Assembly: GCA_036504815.1 (NCBI GenBank)
Contig: DASXUN010000023.1
Span: 16,438 to 80,437 of the forward strand
Direction of reading: 5' to 3'
Source of the DNA: Gemmatimonadaceae bacterium
GTDB taxonomy: Bacteria > Gemmatimonadota > Gemmatimonadetes > Gemmatimonadales > Gemmatimonadaceae
Length of the DNA stretch: 64,000 bases
Notes under the pieces: model-generated
What the model was told of the DNA's origin: nothing
The model's database searches: none
The model's input: only the letters and a program-made list of their open reading frames with translations
Translations under genes and position numbers: made by a program
In this document: positions 9,405 to 18,810 of the stretch, piece by piece
Position numbering within the stretch: the stretch's first letter is position 1
Layout of the letters: every line of letters starts with the position of its first letter

Positions 9405-9575
9405 CTTCTTCACCACGGAGGCACGGAGCACTGCCGGAGGGCCACGGAGGAACTGCAACTGCCTTGGGGGAACAACGAGCGCCGCGCAAAGTTCCGCGTG
9501 GCGCGACGTCTTTACCCCAGTTGTGGCCGTTCTCCGTGGCCCTCTGGCCGTTCTCCGTGTCTCCGTGGTGAAGAA
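9405..9575. repeat. Family F palindromic element, copy 1
   Basis: Outer arms TTCTTCACCACGGAGGCACGG and CCGTGTCTCCGTGGTGAAGAA enclose further CCACGGAGG units. An inner stem GCGCCGCGC/GCGTGGCGC contains one wobble. The element fills most of the space between the ComEA-like gene and the M28 stop (9597). The inner region matches the reverse complement of copy 2 at 28097-28268, including a GCCACAACTGGG block and an AGTTGCAGTTCCTCC block. Confidence 0.85.
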
Positions 9576-9596
9576 ATCCAGCGCGGCGAACGGAGC

Positions 9597-10589
9597 CTAG
9601 CGCAATAACGCCAGCGCCACGTCGCCCACGATCTTCAGCGACTGCGCCGAAATCTTGTCCATCGTGTCCTGCAGCGTGTGGTGATAGCTGTTGCCGGGGC
9701 CGTAATCGAGGTCGATGACATCGATGACCTTGAGCCCGGCATCGAGCAGCGGGACGTGGTCGTCGGTGATGGCTCCAGCCGAGCGCCGCACGAAGACATC
9801 GCCGCGCCCCATCGCCTCCGCCTTCGACCAGACGCGATTGACCACGTCAGGGGCGCGCTGGGCGGAGTTGTCCTCGACCGCGATGCGCAGGTCGGCATCG
9901 CCGATCATGTCGAAGAGCACGCCGAAGACTGGCTGGTACCCCTGGTCCGGCAGGTTCCTGGCGAAGTGCGTGGAGCCGAGCAGCACGTCCACCAGGGGCG
10001 GTCCGAAGTCGCCGTAGTCCTCGCCGTCCACGAAGAGCAGGTCGACGCCGTACTTGGACGGCTGCTTCTGCAGCGCGTCGGCCAGCGCGACGAACAGCCC
10101 GACACCCGACGCCGCATCGTTGGCGCCGTCGATCGGCTTCATCTGGTTGGCTGGATCGCTCTCGTTATCCGCGGTGGGACGCGTGTCCCAGTGCGTGAGG
10201 TAGAGCACGCGCTCCGTCGCCTGCGGGTTGAAGCGCGCCAGGATGTTTCGCAGCGGCAGCTTCTTCCCCGCCTTCGTCGTGTGCGTCCACGTCTGCTGCA
10301 CGACCGTCGCGCCGCGCGCCTTCAGTTCGGCGACGATCCAGTCGCCGGCCTTGCGGTGTCCATCACTGCCGGGGACGCGCGGCCCGAAGGCGACCTGGGC
10401 CGCGGCGTACTTGAGCGCGGCTTCGCCGTCGAACTCCGTGGTGACGACCGGCGGCGCGGGCCGGGCATCGGGTTTCCGTGCGCAGGCGCCAGCGAGCGTG
10501 GCCAGCGCGAGAATCGATACGGCCGTCCGCCATCCGCCATCCGCCATCCGCCCTCTGCCATCGGCCGTCAGCCATCGGCCATCCCTCAT
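9597..10589 (-). CDS. M28 family zinc peptidase, glutaminyl-cyclase-like, exported
   Basis: 330 residues from ATG 10589, which overlaps the sprA stop by four bases; ATG 10547 is the alternative. The first residues are encoded by family C repeats. A hydrophobic signal segment (AVSILALATLAGACARKP) ends in a possible lipobox cysteine. The M28 zinc ligands are readable: His in THWDTRP, Asp in GANDAASG, Glu in DGEDYGD, Asp in DMIGD and His in YHHTLQDT. The family comprises di-zinc aminopeptidases and mono-zinc glutaminyl cyclases of the periplasm or cell surface; the DGEDYGD and DDHVPLL stretches lean toward the cyclase-like branch. The substrate cannot be told. Confidence 0.82.
   Translation of the reverse strand: MRDGRWLTADGRGRMADGGWRTAVSILALATLAGACARKPDARPAPPVVTTEFDGEAALKYAAAQVAFGPRVPGSDGHRKAGDWIVAELKARGATVVQQTWTHTTKAGKKLPLRNILARFNPQATERVLYLTHWDTRPTADNESDPANQMKPIDGANDAASGVGLFVALADALQKQPSKYGVDLLFVDGEDYGDFGPPLVDVLLGSTHFARNLPDQGYQPVFGVLFDMIGDADLRIAVEDNSAQRAPDVVNRVWSKAEAMGRGDVFVRRSAGAITDDHVPLLDAGLKVIDVIDLDYGPGNSYHHTLQDTMDKISAQSLKIVGDVALALLR
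10521..10587. repeat. Family C repeat at the sprA/M28 junction
   Basis: Runs of GCCATCCGCCATCCG-type 7-bp units (10528-10550) and relatives reach to 10587, touching the sprA stop codon (10586-10588). They are read through as the first residues of the M28 gene (MRDGRW, MADGGW). The units are the inverted form of those at 16891-16937. Confidence 0.75.
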
Positions 10590-13500
10590 TTCAACTCCCC
10601 AGCAAAGAAGGAAACTTGCAGCACCGCCGTGAAGACGATCTGCGAGAAGCGCCGATTCATGTTGTTGTCGAACGTGATGATGCGGGCACCGGTCAGGGAG
10701 AACGTGAGGTTCTCCGCAACGTCGGCGTCGGCATTGACATTAATCGCCTGTCGCCCGTTGTCGGCGAGGCGGCTCCGCCGCGATGCCGCGCCCTGGTTTT
10801 GCACCCACGACTGCGCCGCGCTCTGCTGGTAGCTGAATCGCGTGCGGAGGTCGTTCTTGAGCTTCCAGCTCGCCGGCATCTTGACCGAGCGCGACACGTC
10901 GGCGCTGAGGTCGCGCGATCGCGACTCGGCGATGCTTCCCGGCAGCGAGTCGAGCCGATGGGTGTTCCCCACGCCGAACGAGGTCATGAGCCCCGTGCCG
11001 ACATTCCACGTGATGCTCCCGTTCACCGGATAGCTGGTCACGCGGCTGACGCGCTGGTCGGCCGCCGCGCCGTCGATCTCGCTGGGCACCACGCTCGACT
11101 GCCGCGTGTTGAGATAACGCAGGCTGCCGCCGAGGCTGGTGATCACCCGGCTGGCGAAGCGCGGCCGCAGCGTGAAGCGGAGCGCGAGATCGGGGAGCGT
11201 CACCTGCTCACCGTCGATGACGGTCTGCGTGTTGTCGAAGCGCCGCGTCCAATTGCGCGAGTTGACCTTCTGCATGCGCGTCGTGAGGGACATGCCCAGC
11301 GGGAGCCGCAGCCCGGTGCTCAGCGTGACCTGCGCGTTGCTGCCGGCGCTCGTGGCGTTGAGTCCGTTCTGCGTGCGGAAGTGGTCGATGCCGCCCCAGC
11401 CCAACTGGTATCCGAACCCCGGCGTGAACGGCGCGCCATCAAACGCCGAGACCAGCGACCGGCTGGCCTGCACGTCGAGGGGCTGCAGCACCTGCACCAG
11501 CACCGGCGTGACGAGCGAATCGTGCAGGTAGGCGCGCAGGGCGGCGGGGAGGTCGATGTTGGCGCCCAGGGCCAGCGTCTGCGTGTTGTTCACGCGGCGC
11601 GGCAGGTGGAAGCCGCCCGTGGTGTCGGCATCGCGGACCAGCGTGCGCGAGTTGGGATCGCGCTGCATCGTGTACGCGCTGGTGAAGTCGAGCCGCGGCC
11701 GCATCCAGAAGGCGACGGTCGGCGCGAAGCTCAGCGCCGCATTCATCTGTCGCTCGCGCTCGAGGCCAACGTCGAGCCCCAGGAGCTTGCTGCGCTCGCT
11801 GGTGGCGACAATCGCGGTCGGCGAGGAGTCGCCGTACTGCCGCAGGTCGCGCAGCGACGTGAAGTCCCAGCGCGCGTTGAGCGCCTCGAACGGACGCAGC
11901 TCCACGCCGGCGACGTTGCGCCACACATGGGTGAGTCCGGTGACCAGCCGGCCGGTGTCGGAGAGGGACTCGGCGGGCTTCAGGAACGCCATGCGACGGT
12001 CCTCGGCGCGCGCCATCGAGCTGCTGAACCGGACGCTCGACGGATTCAGCCGCACCTCGGCGTTGCGCAGCGCCTGCACCCATTCGGCATTCTGCAGCCA
12101 GATGGGAAGCGCCCCGAGCGTCCGGTCCACCCACTGCGGCATCGGGCGCGTGCGCGCCTGCGAGGCCAGGTTGTAATCGAGACCTGCGTTGAAGTTCGAG
12201 CTCTTGCCGTCCTGGTACTCGCTGCGCGAGTTGGCCGAGCCGAAGTTGGCGGTCGCGCCCAGGTTGTTGACGACCGTGGCGAGGAAACCCTCAGGCAGCG
12301 GCGTGGTGCGGCGCAGCGCGATCGAGACGTTGGTGGCGTCGTTGCGCGGCGTGCGCAGCCCCTTGATGCCGTCGCCGCGCAGGTCGGAGCGCGAGACGAA
12401 GAGCGGATTGTTGGCGCCGCTCGAGTGATTCACCGTGACGGGGATGGCATAGCCCAGCCCCGCGGGGAGCAGCTTGTCAAGGCGCACCGACGTGCCGATG
12501 TCGAACTGGTTGTCGGAGACGTACGACGGCGTCTCGTTCAGCTGGCGGAAGTTCGCATCGCGATGACTGAAGCCGGCGCGGAAGGTGCCGATGTCGCCGG
12601 CGGTCACGCTCAACCCGATCTGCGCCGCGTACCCCGGCGTGTTGTCCACGTTGGTGAGCCGCATGTCGTCGACCCAGAGCTCGAGCGTGTCCCCCGGAAG
12701 CACGCGGGCCGCGCCCAGCCCACCCGAATCGATGCGCACCATGCCGACGGCAAGGTCCTGCACGGCGGCAAGGTTGGGCGCACTGATGTTCGGGTCGACC
12801 GTGTAGACCATATAGCCGCCCTTGCAGACAGCGTAGCGGCGGATGCTCACACCGGCCGGCAGGCCGCTGCGGGCAATGAGCACCGAGTCGGCGCCGTGAC
12901 AGGCCAGCGAATCGGGGCTGTTCTGCAGGAAGGCATTCTGCAACTGGGCGCGCAGGGCGAAGAACTTCTCGAAGTCGACGCGCACTTCAGGAAGCCAGGC
13001 CGCCTGGCCGCTCCCCGCCTGCACCGGCGTGCGATACAGGTAGAAGTTGTCCGCGTCGCGCCCGAGCCGGACGAAGAAGTTCATCTCCCCGTCCTGCCCC
13101 CAGCCGTTGCCGCGCCCGCGCGCCCAGACCCGCAGTTCGCGGTACTGCATGAAGTTCCGGCTGCCTTCCGCGAAGCGCATGTACGTCTCGGCGCGCTGGT
13201 ACGGCGCAAGCTGCTGCGCGGTGATGCGCATCGAGCGCTCGTTGATCTGCACGCGCTGGTTCTCGAGCCCCGTGATGATCTGGTCGGGGGCATCGTTCAC
13301 GCCCGGCGGCGATTCGTAGATGAGCCCGCTTGTCGAGTCGCGGTCCATCGTGCCGATGGTCGACGCCTGCACCGCGCCCGGCCCGGTGCGGTCGCCGGCG
13401 ATGCCGGTGAGGGCGCGATCGGCGCGCTTCAGCCACGACGCGCCGGTCAGCCGGAATTGCGCAATCGGCAGCTGCGTGAAGGCGTCATCGCGCGCGCCGA

Positions 13501-16500
13501 CACCGCTGACCATCGTCAGGCGCAGCGCGCGCACCCGGCGAATGGCGGGCCCGCCCGCGATCGTGTCGAACGGCGCATTGAACGGGAGCCGGAAGAAGAC
13601 CCAGCAGAGCGTGCTGTGCTCCACGCCGCCGCCCGACGTGTCCACCTGCGTCACCTCGCACTTGCCGACGCGGGTGTAGGCCCTGGGGTCGGACATGTCG
13701 ACGACGTATCGCAGCAAGCGCTCGCTCTCGCGCTGTGACGAGACGAAGTTGAGCGTGTTGTCGAGGTCGATGTCGTTCTCGTCGAGGCGCCCGTTGCGCA
13801 CGGTGCAGTTGGTCTTCGCGTCGCCCAGCCGGTTGAGCTTGACGTCACCCTTCTGGCAGATGGGATAGTCGCGCAGCACGCCCGAGGAATCGGGCGACGT
13901 GAACTGCAGTGTCGGCACCACGTCGCCGGGAAGCCCCTTGTCGTCTCGCTCCTGGTTGAACGAGCGCGAGAACGCGTCGCGCTCGGAGTGCAGCGAGTCG
14001 AGGCCGACGACGGCGCGCCCGGTGTAGCTCGAATCGACGGCCGAGCCGCTGCGCGACACCACCAGCCGCGTGGGCGCGACGGCCACGGTGTTCTCGGACA
14101 CGTCGCCGAAATCGAGCACAAGGGTGGGATTGCGCGTGCGGTGCGCCGCGGTGGTGTCGATGAGCGTCCAGAACTGGATGTTCTCCACGCGCGACAGGTC
14201 AGTGCCCGACGCATTCAGGACGGTGCGAATGGACCGCCAGCGGCGTCCGAGCGGCGCATTGCTGATCTGCCACTGATAGCGCTTGCTCGCGTCGTTGTAC
14301 GCACCGCCGACGCTCAGGGGATAGAGGGTCAGCCAGAGCATCTGCTCCGGCTGCTGCAGCCCGCTGCCGATGATGTTGACGAGCGGATCGATCTGCTGGA
14401 GCGTGAACGTGACCGTCTGTCCCGCGGCGCTGAGTCCGTTGTTCTGCCAGGCGATGGTCGCGGCGCGCGCGAGGTCGAGACTGGCCGCCCCGCCCACCCT
14501 GGACGGCAGGGCGCGTCCGAGGGCCGGCTGGCTGCTCGTCAGCCAGGCCGGATCGGAGAGACTCACCAGCGTGCTCCCTTCACCCTCGAAGCTCTCGAGG
14601 TACGCCTGCCCGGCGCTGTTTGCCTGCGGCCGGCTCGTCGCCACCTCCGCATCCAGATGGACGCGCGACGGCGTCGTGGTCTGCACGAAGGGCAGGCGCT
14701 GCAGCGCGCGAGTGAGCGGCGCCGCGTTGAAGTCGAAGGTGCCGCTCACTCCCGCCAGGAACGACGACTGCGGCTCGTAGCCAAGCGGCGGGCGCGTGAA
14801 GGTGGTGCGCTGGTTCTGCGCGATCGCCATCACGTTGATCTCGCCCACGTCGAGCGGGAACTGCGACGCAAACCCGATAATGCTCTTGGGCGCCGCCGCG
14901 AAGAGCGGGTTCTCCTCGAACCGCGCCGAGACCTGCTTGGCGCTGGGGAAGAGCGTGTCGGGGCGCAGGAACGTGACCCGGCCGAGATCGTAGTCCACCT
15001 TGTAGTCCACGTCGCGCTGGAGCAGCCGCCCCTCGAGCGTCAGGCGCTCGGAGTTCGGGCGCACCTGCGTGGCGCCCAGCATCAGCGAGCCCGCATCGCC
15101 GCCCCCTTCGGCGTCGTACCGCAGGCGAATGCGGTAGGTGGACTGCGGATGCTGCGTGGAGTACAGGTATTCGCCCGGCGTGGTGTAGATCGCCTCGCTC
15201 GTCGGGTTGCCGGCCGGTTGCGCGAGGCCGCTGCGCGAGAAGGGGCGCAGCGAGGGAAAGACGAGGAAGTAGTCGCGCAGGATCTTCGTGCCGGCGGCGC
15301 CGCCGATCGTGACGTTCGGGTCGCCGGGACGCGGGAAGAGCCGGTTGTCGATGTCGAACGTCGCGCTGTTCCGCGACTGCGCGAGGCCGAAGAGCTGCAG
15401 CCACGTCTCGCTCGTGCCGGCGACCGGCTTCTCCTGATCGCCGGACGCGCCCGTGACAATGCGGGCCGTGACCGTCTGTCGCCGCACGTCCTCGCCGCCC
15501 ACGCGGTAGACCGAGCGGATCTCGCGATCAAAGGCCGCGTCGGTGGGACGCACCTGCGGGTCCCACAGCAGATGGGCGTACTGGTCGCGGTCGGTGTACT
15601 CGAAGTCCGGCGTGCCGCCGGTGCTCGCGATGGTCGTGTCGCGGCCGTTGATGCGCACGGTGTACGCGACGACGAGCCGTTCATTGTTGAGGTTGAGCGG
15701 CCGGACCAGCGACACCCAGAGCTGCGACGGATCGGTGTAGTAGTCGACGTTCTCGCGCAGCAGCTCGTAGATCTGCCCGCGCCGCGACGCCGGATCGCCG
15801 ATGAGCTTGAACTGCGGCCCGTTGGGATTCGGCGGCTGTCCGCCGATGAGGAGGCGGTACAGATAGATGCGCGAGGGCCGCAGCGAATCGGGGAGCAAAG
15901 CGGCCAGCCGCTGCATTTGCGTGGCGTTGAGCAGGTCGATGTTGGGGAAGTCCGCGAAGCGGTGCGGATCGACCGTGAAGAAGAAGCGCCGCGGCTCGAC
16001 CTGATAGTCCTCGATCTCGCGGTCCACCGACTGCACCGTGCGGTCGCCGACCGTGAAGACACGGTCCTTCGTGACGTTGCCCTTCTGCTGGGCGACGATC
16101 GTGCGGAAGCGCATCGGCCCCACCTGCCCGATGGCCTGCAGGCCGTAGTTGCCGCTCGGGATGCCGCCCGTGATGAAGCGGCTCGCCGGCGGCTGGAAGG
16201 TGACGTTGCCGACCTCGAGCTTCTGGATCAGCTCGTCACTCTTCCCCTGGTAGTAGACCTGGATGTTGTTGGAGGCGTCGAACTCACGCTTGCTGTCGTA
16301 GTCCACGTCGAGGTGCACGCGGTCGGCCACGACGCCGCCGGTGCGGACATCGAACTGGAAGTCGAAGAGCGGCTGGAACGTCCCCTTGCACTGCGACGCG
16401 AGACTGAAGAACTGGCTGCTGATGCAGCGCTCGTTCCTGGTGCGGTTGATCTTGCTTTCGAGGCGACCGTTGAGGACCAGGCCGAGATCGGCGTACTGCC

Positions 16501-16864
16501 CGAAGAGGTCGGCGGCCTGCTGGCGCAGGGTTGTATCTGCCTTCTGCGCGAGCGTGGGTTGCACGGCCGCCCCCGCACCCTCTCCCCTCCCCTGCAACGA
16601 CAAGCGTACGGCGCTTCGCCACTGCTCCTCGAGCGAACGCTGGGCACGCGCCCGCGCCGCCGCCGCGGCCTGGCGCGCGATCTCCGCCGCGGACATCCGG
16701 TTGCGCGCGAGACTGCCACCGGGGGCAAGCGCGGGGGGCGTGACGAAGGTCAGCCGGAACGGCGTCAGCACCGATGGCTCGCCGCGCGTCGCGGGCGTCC
16801 CCTGGGACTGGGCCGCCAGCGGGATGGCGATCAAGCAGGCGGCGAGGAAGGGGGAGACGCGCAC
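10586..16864 (-). CDS. sprA: SprA/Sov-like cell-surface protein, type IX secretion translocon
   Basis: 2,092 residues, in the size class of SprA, the 36-strand outer-membrane barrel that forms the type IX secretion pore in Bacteroidetes. It has a signal peptide (MRVSPFLAACLIAIPLAAQ) and then an Ala/Arg-rich coiled segment. A SprA-like module follows with QKLEVGNVTFQPPASRFITG and GPMRFRTIVAQQKGN, equivalent to the family's LEFGNVSL...LITG and FGKLTVTGVFSQQ stretches. Repeated aromatic-ended beta strands run to the C-terminus, which ends VLQVSFFAGELK. Assignment rests on these motifs, length and topology. No other T9SS component (PorU, PorV, GldK-N) is in the window. It is divergent from lptF-lptG. 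Confidence 0.85.
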   Translation of the reverse strand: MRVSPFLAACLIAIPLAAQSQGTPATRGEPSVLTPFRLTFVTPPALAPGGSLARNRMSAAEIARQAAAAARARAQRSLEEQWRSAVRLSLQGRGEGAGAAVQPTLAQKADTTLRQQAADLFGQYADLGLVLNGRLESKINRTRNERCISSQFFSLASQCKGTFQPLFDFQFDVRTGGVVADRVHLDVDYDSKREFDASNNIQVYYQGKSDELIQKLEVGNVTFQPPASRFITGGIPSGNYGLQAIGQVGPMRFRTIVAQQKGNVTKDRVFTVGDRTVQSVDREIEDYQVEPRRFFFTVDPHRFADFPNIDLLNATQMQRLAALLPDSLRPSRIYLYRLLIGGQPPNPNGPQFKLIGDPASRRGQIYELLRENVDYYTDPSQLWVSLVRPLNLNNERLVVAYTVRINGRDTTIASTGGTPDFEYTDRDQYAHLLWDPQVRPTDAAFDREIRSVYRVGGEDVRRQTVTARIVTGASGDQEKPVAGTSETWLQLFGLAQSRNSATFDIDNRLFPRPGDPNVTIGGAAGTKILRDYFLVFPSLRPFSRSGLAQPAGNPTSEAIYTTPGEYLYSTQHPQSTYRIRLRYDAEGGGDAGSLMLGATQVRPNSERLTLEGRLLQRDVDYKVDYDLGRVTFLRPDTLFPSAKQVSARFEENPLFAAAPKSIIGFASQFPLDVGEINVMAIAQNQRTTFTRPPLGYEPQSSFLAGVSGTFDFNAAPLTRALQRLPFVQTTTPSRVHLDAEVATSRPQANSAGQAYLESFEGEGSTLVSLSDPAWLTSSQPALGRALPSRVGGAASLDLARAATIAWQNNGLSAAGQTVTFTLQQIDPLVNIIGSGLQQPEQMLWLTLYPLSVGGAYNDASKRYQWQISNAPLGRRWRSIRTVLNASGTDLSRVENIQFWTLIDTTAAHRTRNPTLVLDFGDVSENTVAVAPTRLVVSRSGSAVDSSYTGRAVVGLDSLHSERDAFSRSFNQERDDKGLPGDVVPTLQFTSPDSSGVLRDYPICQKGDVKLNRLGDAKTNCTVRNGRLDENDIDLDNTLNFVSSQRESERLLRYVVDMSDPRAYTRVGKCEVTQVDTSGGGVEHSTLCWVFFRLPFNAPFDTIAGGPAIRRVRALRLTMVSGVGARDDAFTQLPIAQFRLTGASWLKRADRALTGIAGDRTGPGAVQASTIGTMDRDSTSGLIYESPPGVNDAPDQIITGLENQRVQINERSMRITAQQLAPYQRAETYMRFAEGSRNFMQYRELRVWARGRGNGWGQDGEMNFFVRLGRDADNFYLYRTPVQAGSGQAAWLPEVRVDFEKFFALRAQLQNAFLQNSPDSLACHGADSVLIARSGLPAGVSIRRYAVCKGGYMVYTVDPNISAPNLAAVQDLAVGMVRIDSGGLGAARVLPGDTLELWVDDMRLTNVDNTPGYAAQIGLSVTAGDIGTFRAGFSHRDANFRQLNETPSYVSDNQFDIGTSVRLDKLLPAGLGYAIPVTVNHSSGANNPLFVSRSDLRGDGIKGLRTPRNDATNVSIALRRTTPLPEGFLATVVNNLGATANFGSANSRSEYQDGKSSNFNAGLDYNLASQARTRPMPQWVDRTLGALPIWLQNAEWVQALRNAEVRLNPSSVRFSSSMARAEDRRMAFLKPAESLSDTGRLVTGLTHVWRNVAGVELRPFEALNARWDFTSLRDLRQYGDSSPTAIVATSERSKLLGLDVGLERERQMNAALSFAPTVAFWMRPRLDFTSAYTMQRDPNSRTLVRDADTTGGFHLPRRVNNTQTLALGANIDLPAALRAYLHDSLVTPVLVQVLQPLDVQASRSLVSAFDGAPFTPGFGYQLGWGGIDHFRTQNGLNATSAGSNAQVTLSTGLRLPLGMSLTTRMQKVNSRNWTRRFDNTQTVIDGEQVTLPDLALRFTLRPRFASRVITSLGGSLRYLNTRQSSVVPSEIDGAAADQRVSRVTSYPVNGSITWNVGTGLMTSFGVGNTHRLDSLPGSIAESRSRDLSADVSRSVKMPASWKLKNDLRTRFSYQQSAAQSWVQNQGAASRRSRLADNGRQAINVNADADVAENLTFSLTGARIITFDNNMNRRFSQIVFTAVLQVSFFAGELK

Positions 16865-17181
16865 TTAGCGGGGTGAGCGGGGTATGAGGGCGGCAGATGG
16901 CAGATGGCAGATGGCAGATGGCAGATGGCGGACAGCCGAGGGTTCCGACCCTACGAACTCGAGGTGGCGTCCTTCAGCCGTTCGGCACGTGTGCGGTGGA
17001 CATCATCTGCCGTCGGCCATCTGCCTTCTGCCGTCTGCACGCCCGGCTTCCAAATCGTCCCATCACATCCATAGACCTTGCACTTGAGCGGTCGGCTGGT
17101 GGAATATACGGTCGGTCCGACACCCTACAACCCTTGGTGTGACGGGCAGTTCCGCCCTTTCTGCGCCCCGGGGCCGACCCC
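16865..17181. other. Divergent intergenic region, sprA / lptF
   Basis: Some 317 bases between two divergent genes. It holds the family C inverted repeat (16891-17039) and one weak promoter candidate toward lptF: TTGAGC at 17084-17089 and TATACG at 17105-17110, spacing 15. No gene was found here. Confidence 0.5.
16891..17039. repeat. Family C inverted repeat (7-bp units)
   Basis: The left arm has five consecutive GGCAGAT units (from 16892) ending in GGCGGAC. The right arm (17003-17039) carries the inverse, CATCTGCCGTCGGCCATCTG and TCTGCCGTCTGC. The spacer of about 65 bases has no gene. Unlike most copies it lies between 5' ends. Confidence 0.85.
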
Positions 17182-18810
17182 TTGAAGATCACGTCCAAGT
17201 ACATCCTGAGGGAGCATGTCGGCCCGCTCGTGTTCGCGCTCTCCGCGCTCACGTCGCTGCTGCTGCTGAATTACGTCGCCAAGAAGTTCGGCGACCTGGT
17301 CGGCAAGGGACTGCCCGTCAAGGCCATCGTCCAGTTCTTCGCGCTGTCGGTGCCATTCACCGTCGCGATGACGCTCCCCATGGCGATCCTCGTCGCCACC
17401 CTGCACGCGTTCAGCCGGCTGGCCTCGGAGAACGAGATCACGGCGTACAAGGCCAGCGGCGTCTCGATGCATCGCCTCGTCGCCCCCGTGCTGGTGGCGG
17501 CGCTCGGCTTCACGGCGTTCATGGTCTGGTTCAATGACCAGGTGCTGCCGCGCACCAATCATCAGCTGGCCACGCTGACGAGCGACATCTCGCGGAAGAA
17601 GCCGACGGTCGCCTTCAAGGAACAGATCATCAACGAGGTGTCGCCAAGCCGCACCTACCTGCGCGCCGTGCACATCGACCGCGCCACCAGCCTGATGCGC
17701 GACGTCACCATCTACGATCTCTCCCCGCCGCAGAAACGCCGCATCATTCACGCCGACAGCGGACTGCTGGAGATGTCGCCGGATCAGGTGGACCTCCTGC
17801 TGACGCTCTACAGCGGGTCGATGACCGAGGTGTCCCTGCAGGAGTCGGCGCGGCTCCAGCGCAACTTCTTCACGACCGACTTCATCAAGGTCCGCGGCGT
17901 CGGCAACCAGTTCGAGAACGAATCGCCCGACAGCGCCTACAAGAGCGACCGCGAGATGACCATCTGCGAGCTGCAGTCGCGGGTGACGCAGGCGGCACGG
18001 ACGCGCGACAGCGTCTGGAAGATCCTCTACCGCTACAACAAGAAGGAGGCGCTGGCGATCCAGCCGGACGTGGTCCGTCCCGGACTTGGCACCGCCTACT
18101 GCCGGATGCTCAGCGTGCTCGGCATCAAGACGGCCGCCGCCGCGACGCCCGCCCAGGACACGGCCAGGAAACCGGCTGCCGTGACCGCAGTCCCGCAGGA
18201 TACCGCGAAGAACGCAGGCGCACCGGCGGCGGCAGCAGCGGCGGCGGCAGCGGCGGCGGCAGCACCGGCGCCGGCCCTGCCTGCCCCGGGCACGGCTGCG
18301 CAGGTGCCGCAGCCTCACGCGGCCGGCGTCCCCCCGATGTACGGCACGGTGGTGGGGCCTCCTGCCGACAGCCTGCCACCGTCTGCCGCGACCGCCATCA
18401 CCGAAGGGTTGAAGATCGAGTTCGGCAACTCCGCAAACATCGTGGACGGCCATTCGGTGGAGATCGAGAAGAAGTTCGCGATCGCCGTGGCCTGCTTCAT
18501 CTTCGTGCTGCTGGGCGCGCCCATCGCGCTGCGATTCCCGCGCGGCGGCGTGGGGATGACGATCGGCGTCTCGCTGGCCGTGTTCGGCCTGTACTACGTC
18601 GGGCTCATCGTCGGCGAAACGATGGCTGACCGTGACTACATGACGCCGTTCTGGGGAATGTGGGCGGCAAACATGATCCTGGGCACGATTGGCCTCGTCC
18701 TTACGGTGCGGCTCGGCCACGAGGGGACGACCAACCGGGGCAGCGAGACCACCGAACTGCTGGACCGCGTGCGCCGCCGGGTGGTGCGCGCCTTCCGGCG
18801 GAGACGCTGA
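17182..18810 (+). CDS. lptF: LPS export permease LptF, with a long low-complexity insertion
   Basis: 542 residues against a usual length near 360-390. LptF and LptG form the membrane dimer of the LptB2FG ABC exporter that extracts lipopolysaccharide from the inner membrane. Three membrane spans open the protein (KITSKYILREHVGPLVFALS onward), a periplasmic beta-jellyroll follows, and three more spans close it (IAVACFIFVLLGAPIALRFP). Between jellyroll and C-terminal spans lies an insertion of about 100 residues containing two PQDTAK-like units and an uninterrupted alanine run near residues 351-364. The start is TTG 17182, the only one consistent with the first membrane span. It overlaps lptG by one base. 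Confidence 0.92.
   Translation: MKITSKYILREHVGPLVFALSALTSLLLLNYVAKKFGDLVGKGLPVKAIVQFFALSVPFTVAMTLPMAILVATLHAFSRLASENEITAYKASGVSMHRLVAPVLVAALGFTAFMVWFNDQVLPRTNHQLATLTSDISRKKPTVAFKEQIINEVSPSRTYLRAVHIDRATSLMRDVTIYDLSPPQKRRIIHADSGLLEMSPDQVDLLLTLYSGSMTEVSLQESARLQRNFFTTDFIKVRGVGNQFENESPDSAYKSDREMTICELQSRVTQAARTRDSVWKILYRYNKKEALAIQPDVVRPGLGTAYCRMLSVLGIKTAAAATPAQDTARKPAAVTAVPQDTAKNAGAPAAAAAAAAAAAAAPAPALPAPGTAAQVPQPHAAGVPPMYGTVVGPPADSLPPSAATAITEGLKIEFGNSANIVDGHSVEIEKKFAIAVACFIFVLLGAPIALRFPRGGVGMTIGVSLAVFGLYYVGLIVGETMADRDYMTPFWGMWAANMILGTIGLVLTVRLGHEGTTNRGSETTELLDRVRRRVVRAFRRRR

Noticed and set aside
10478..13738. Open frame of over 1,000 codons antisense to sprA
   Set aside because: Codon-position GC on the minus strand explains it; no motif or plausible start was found.
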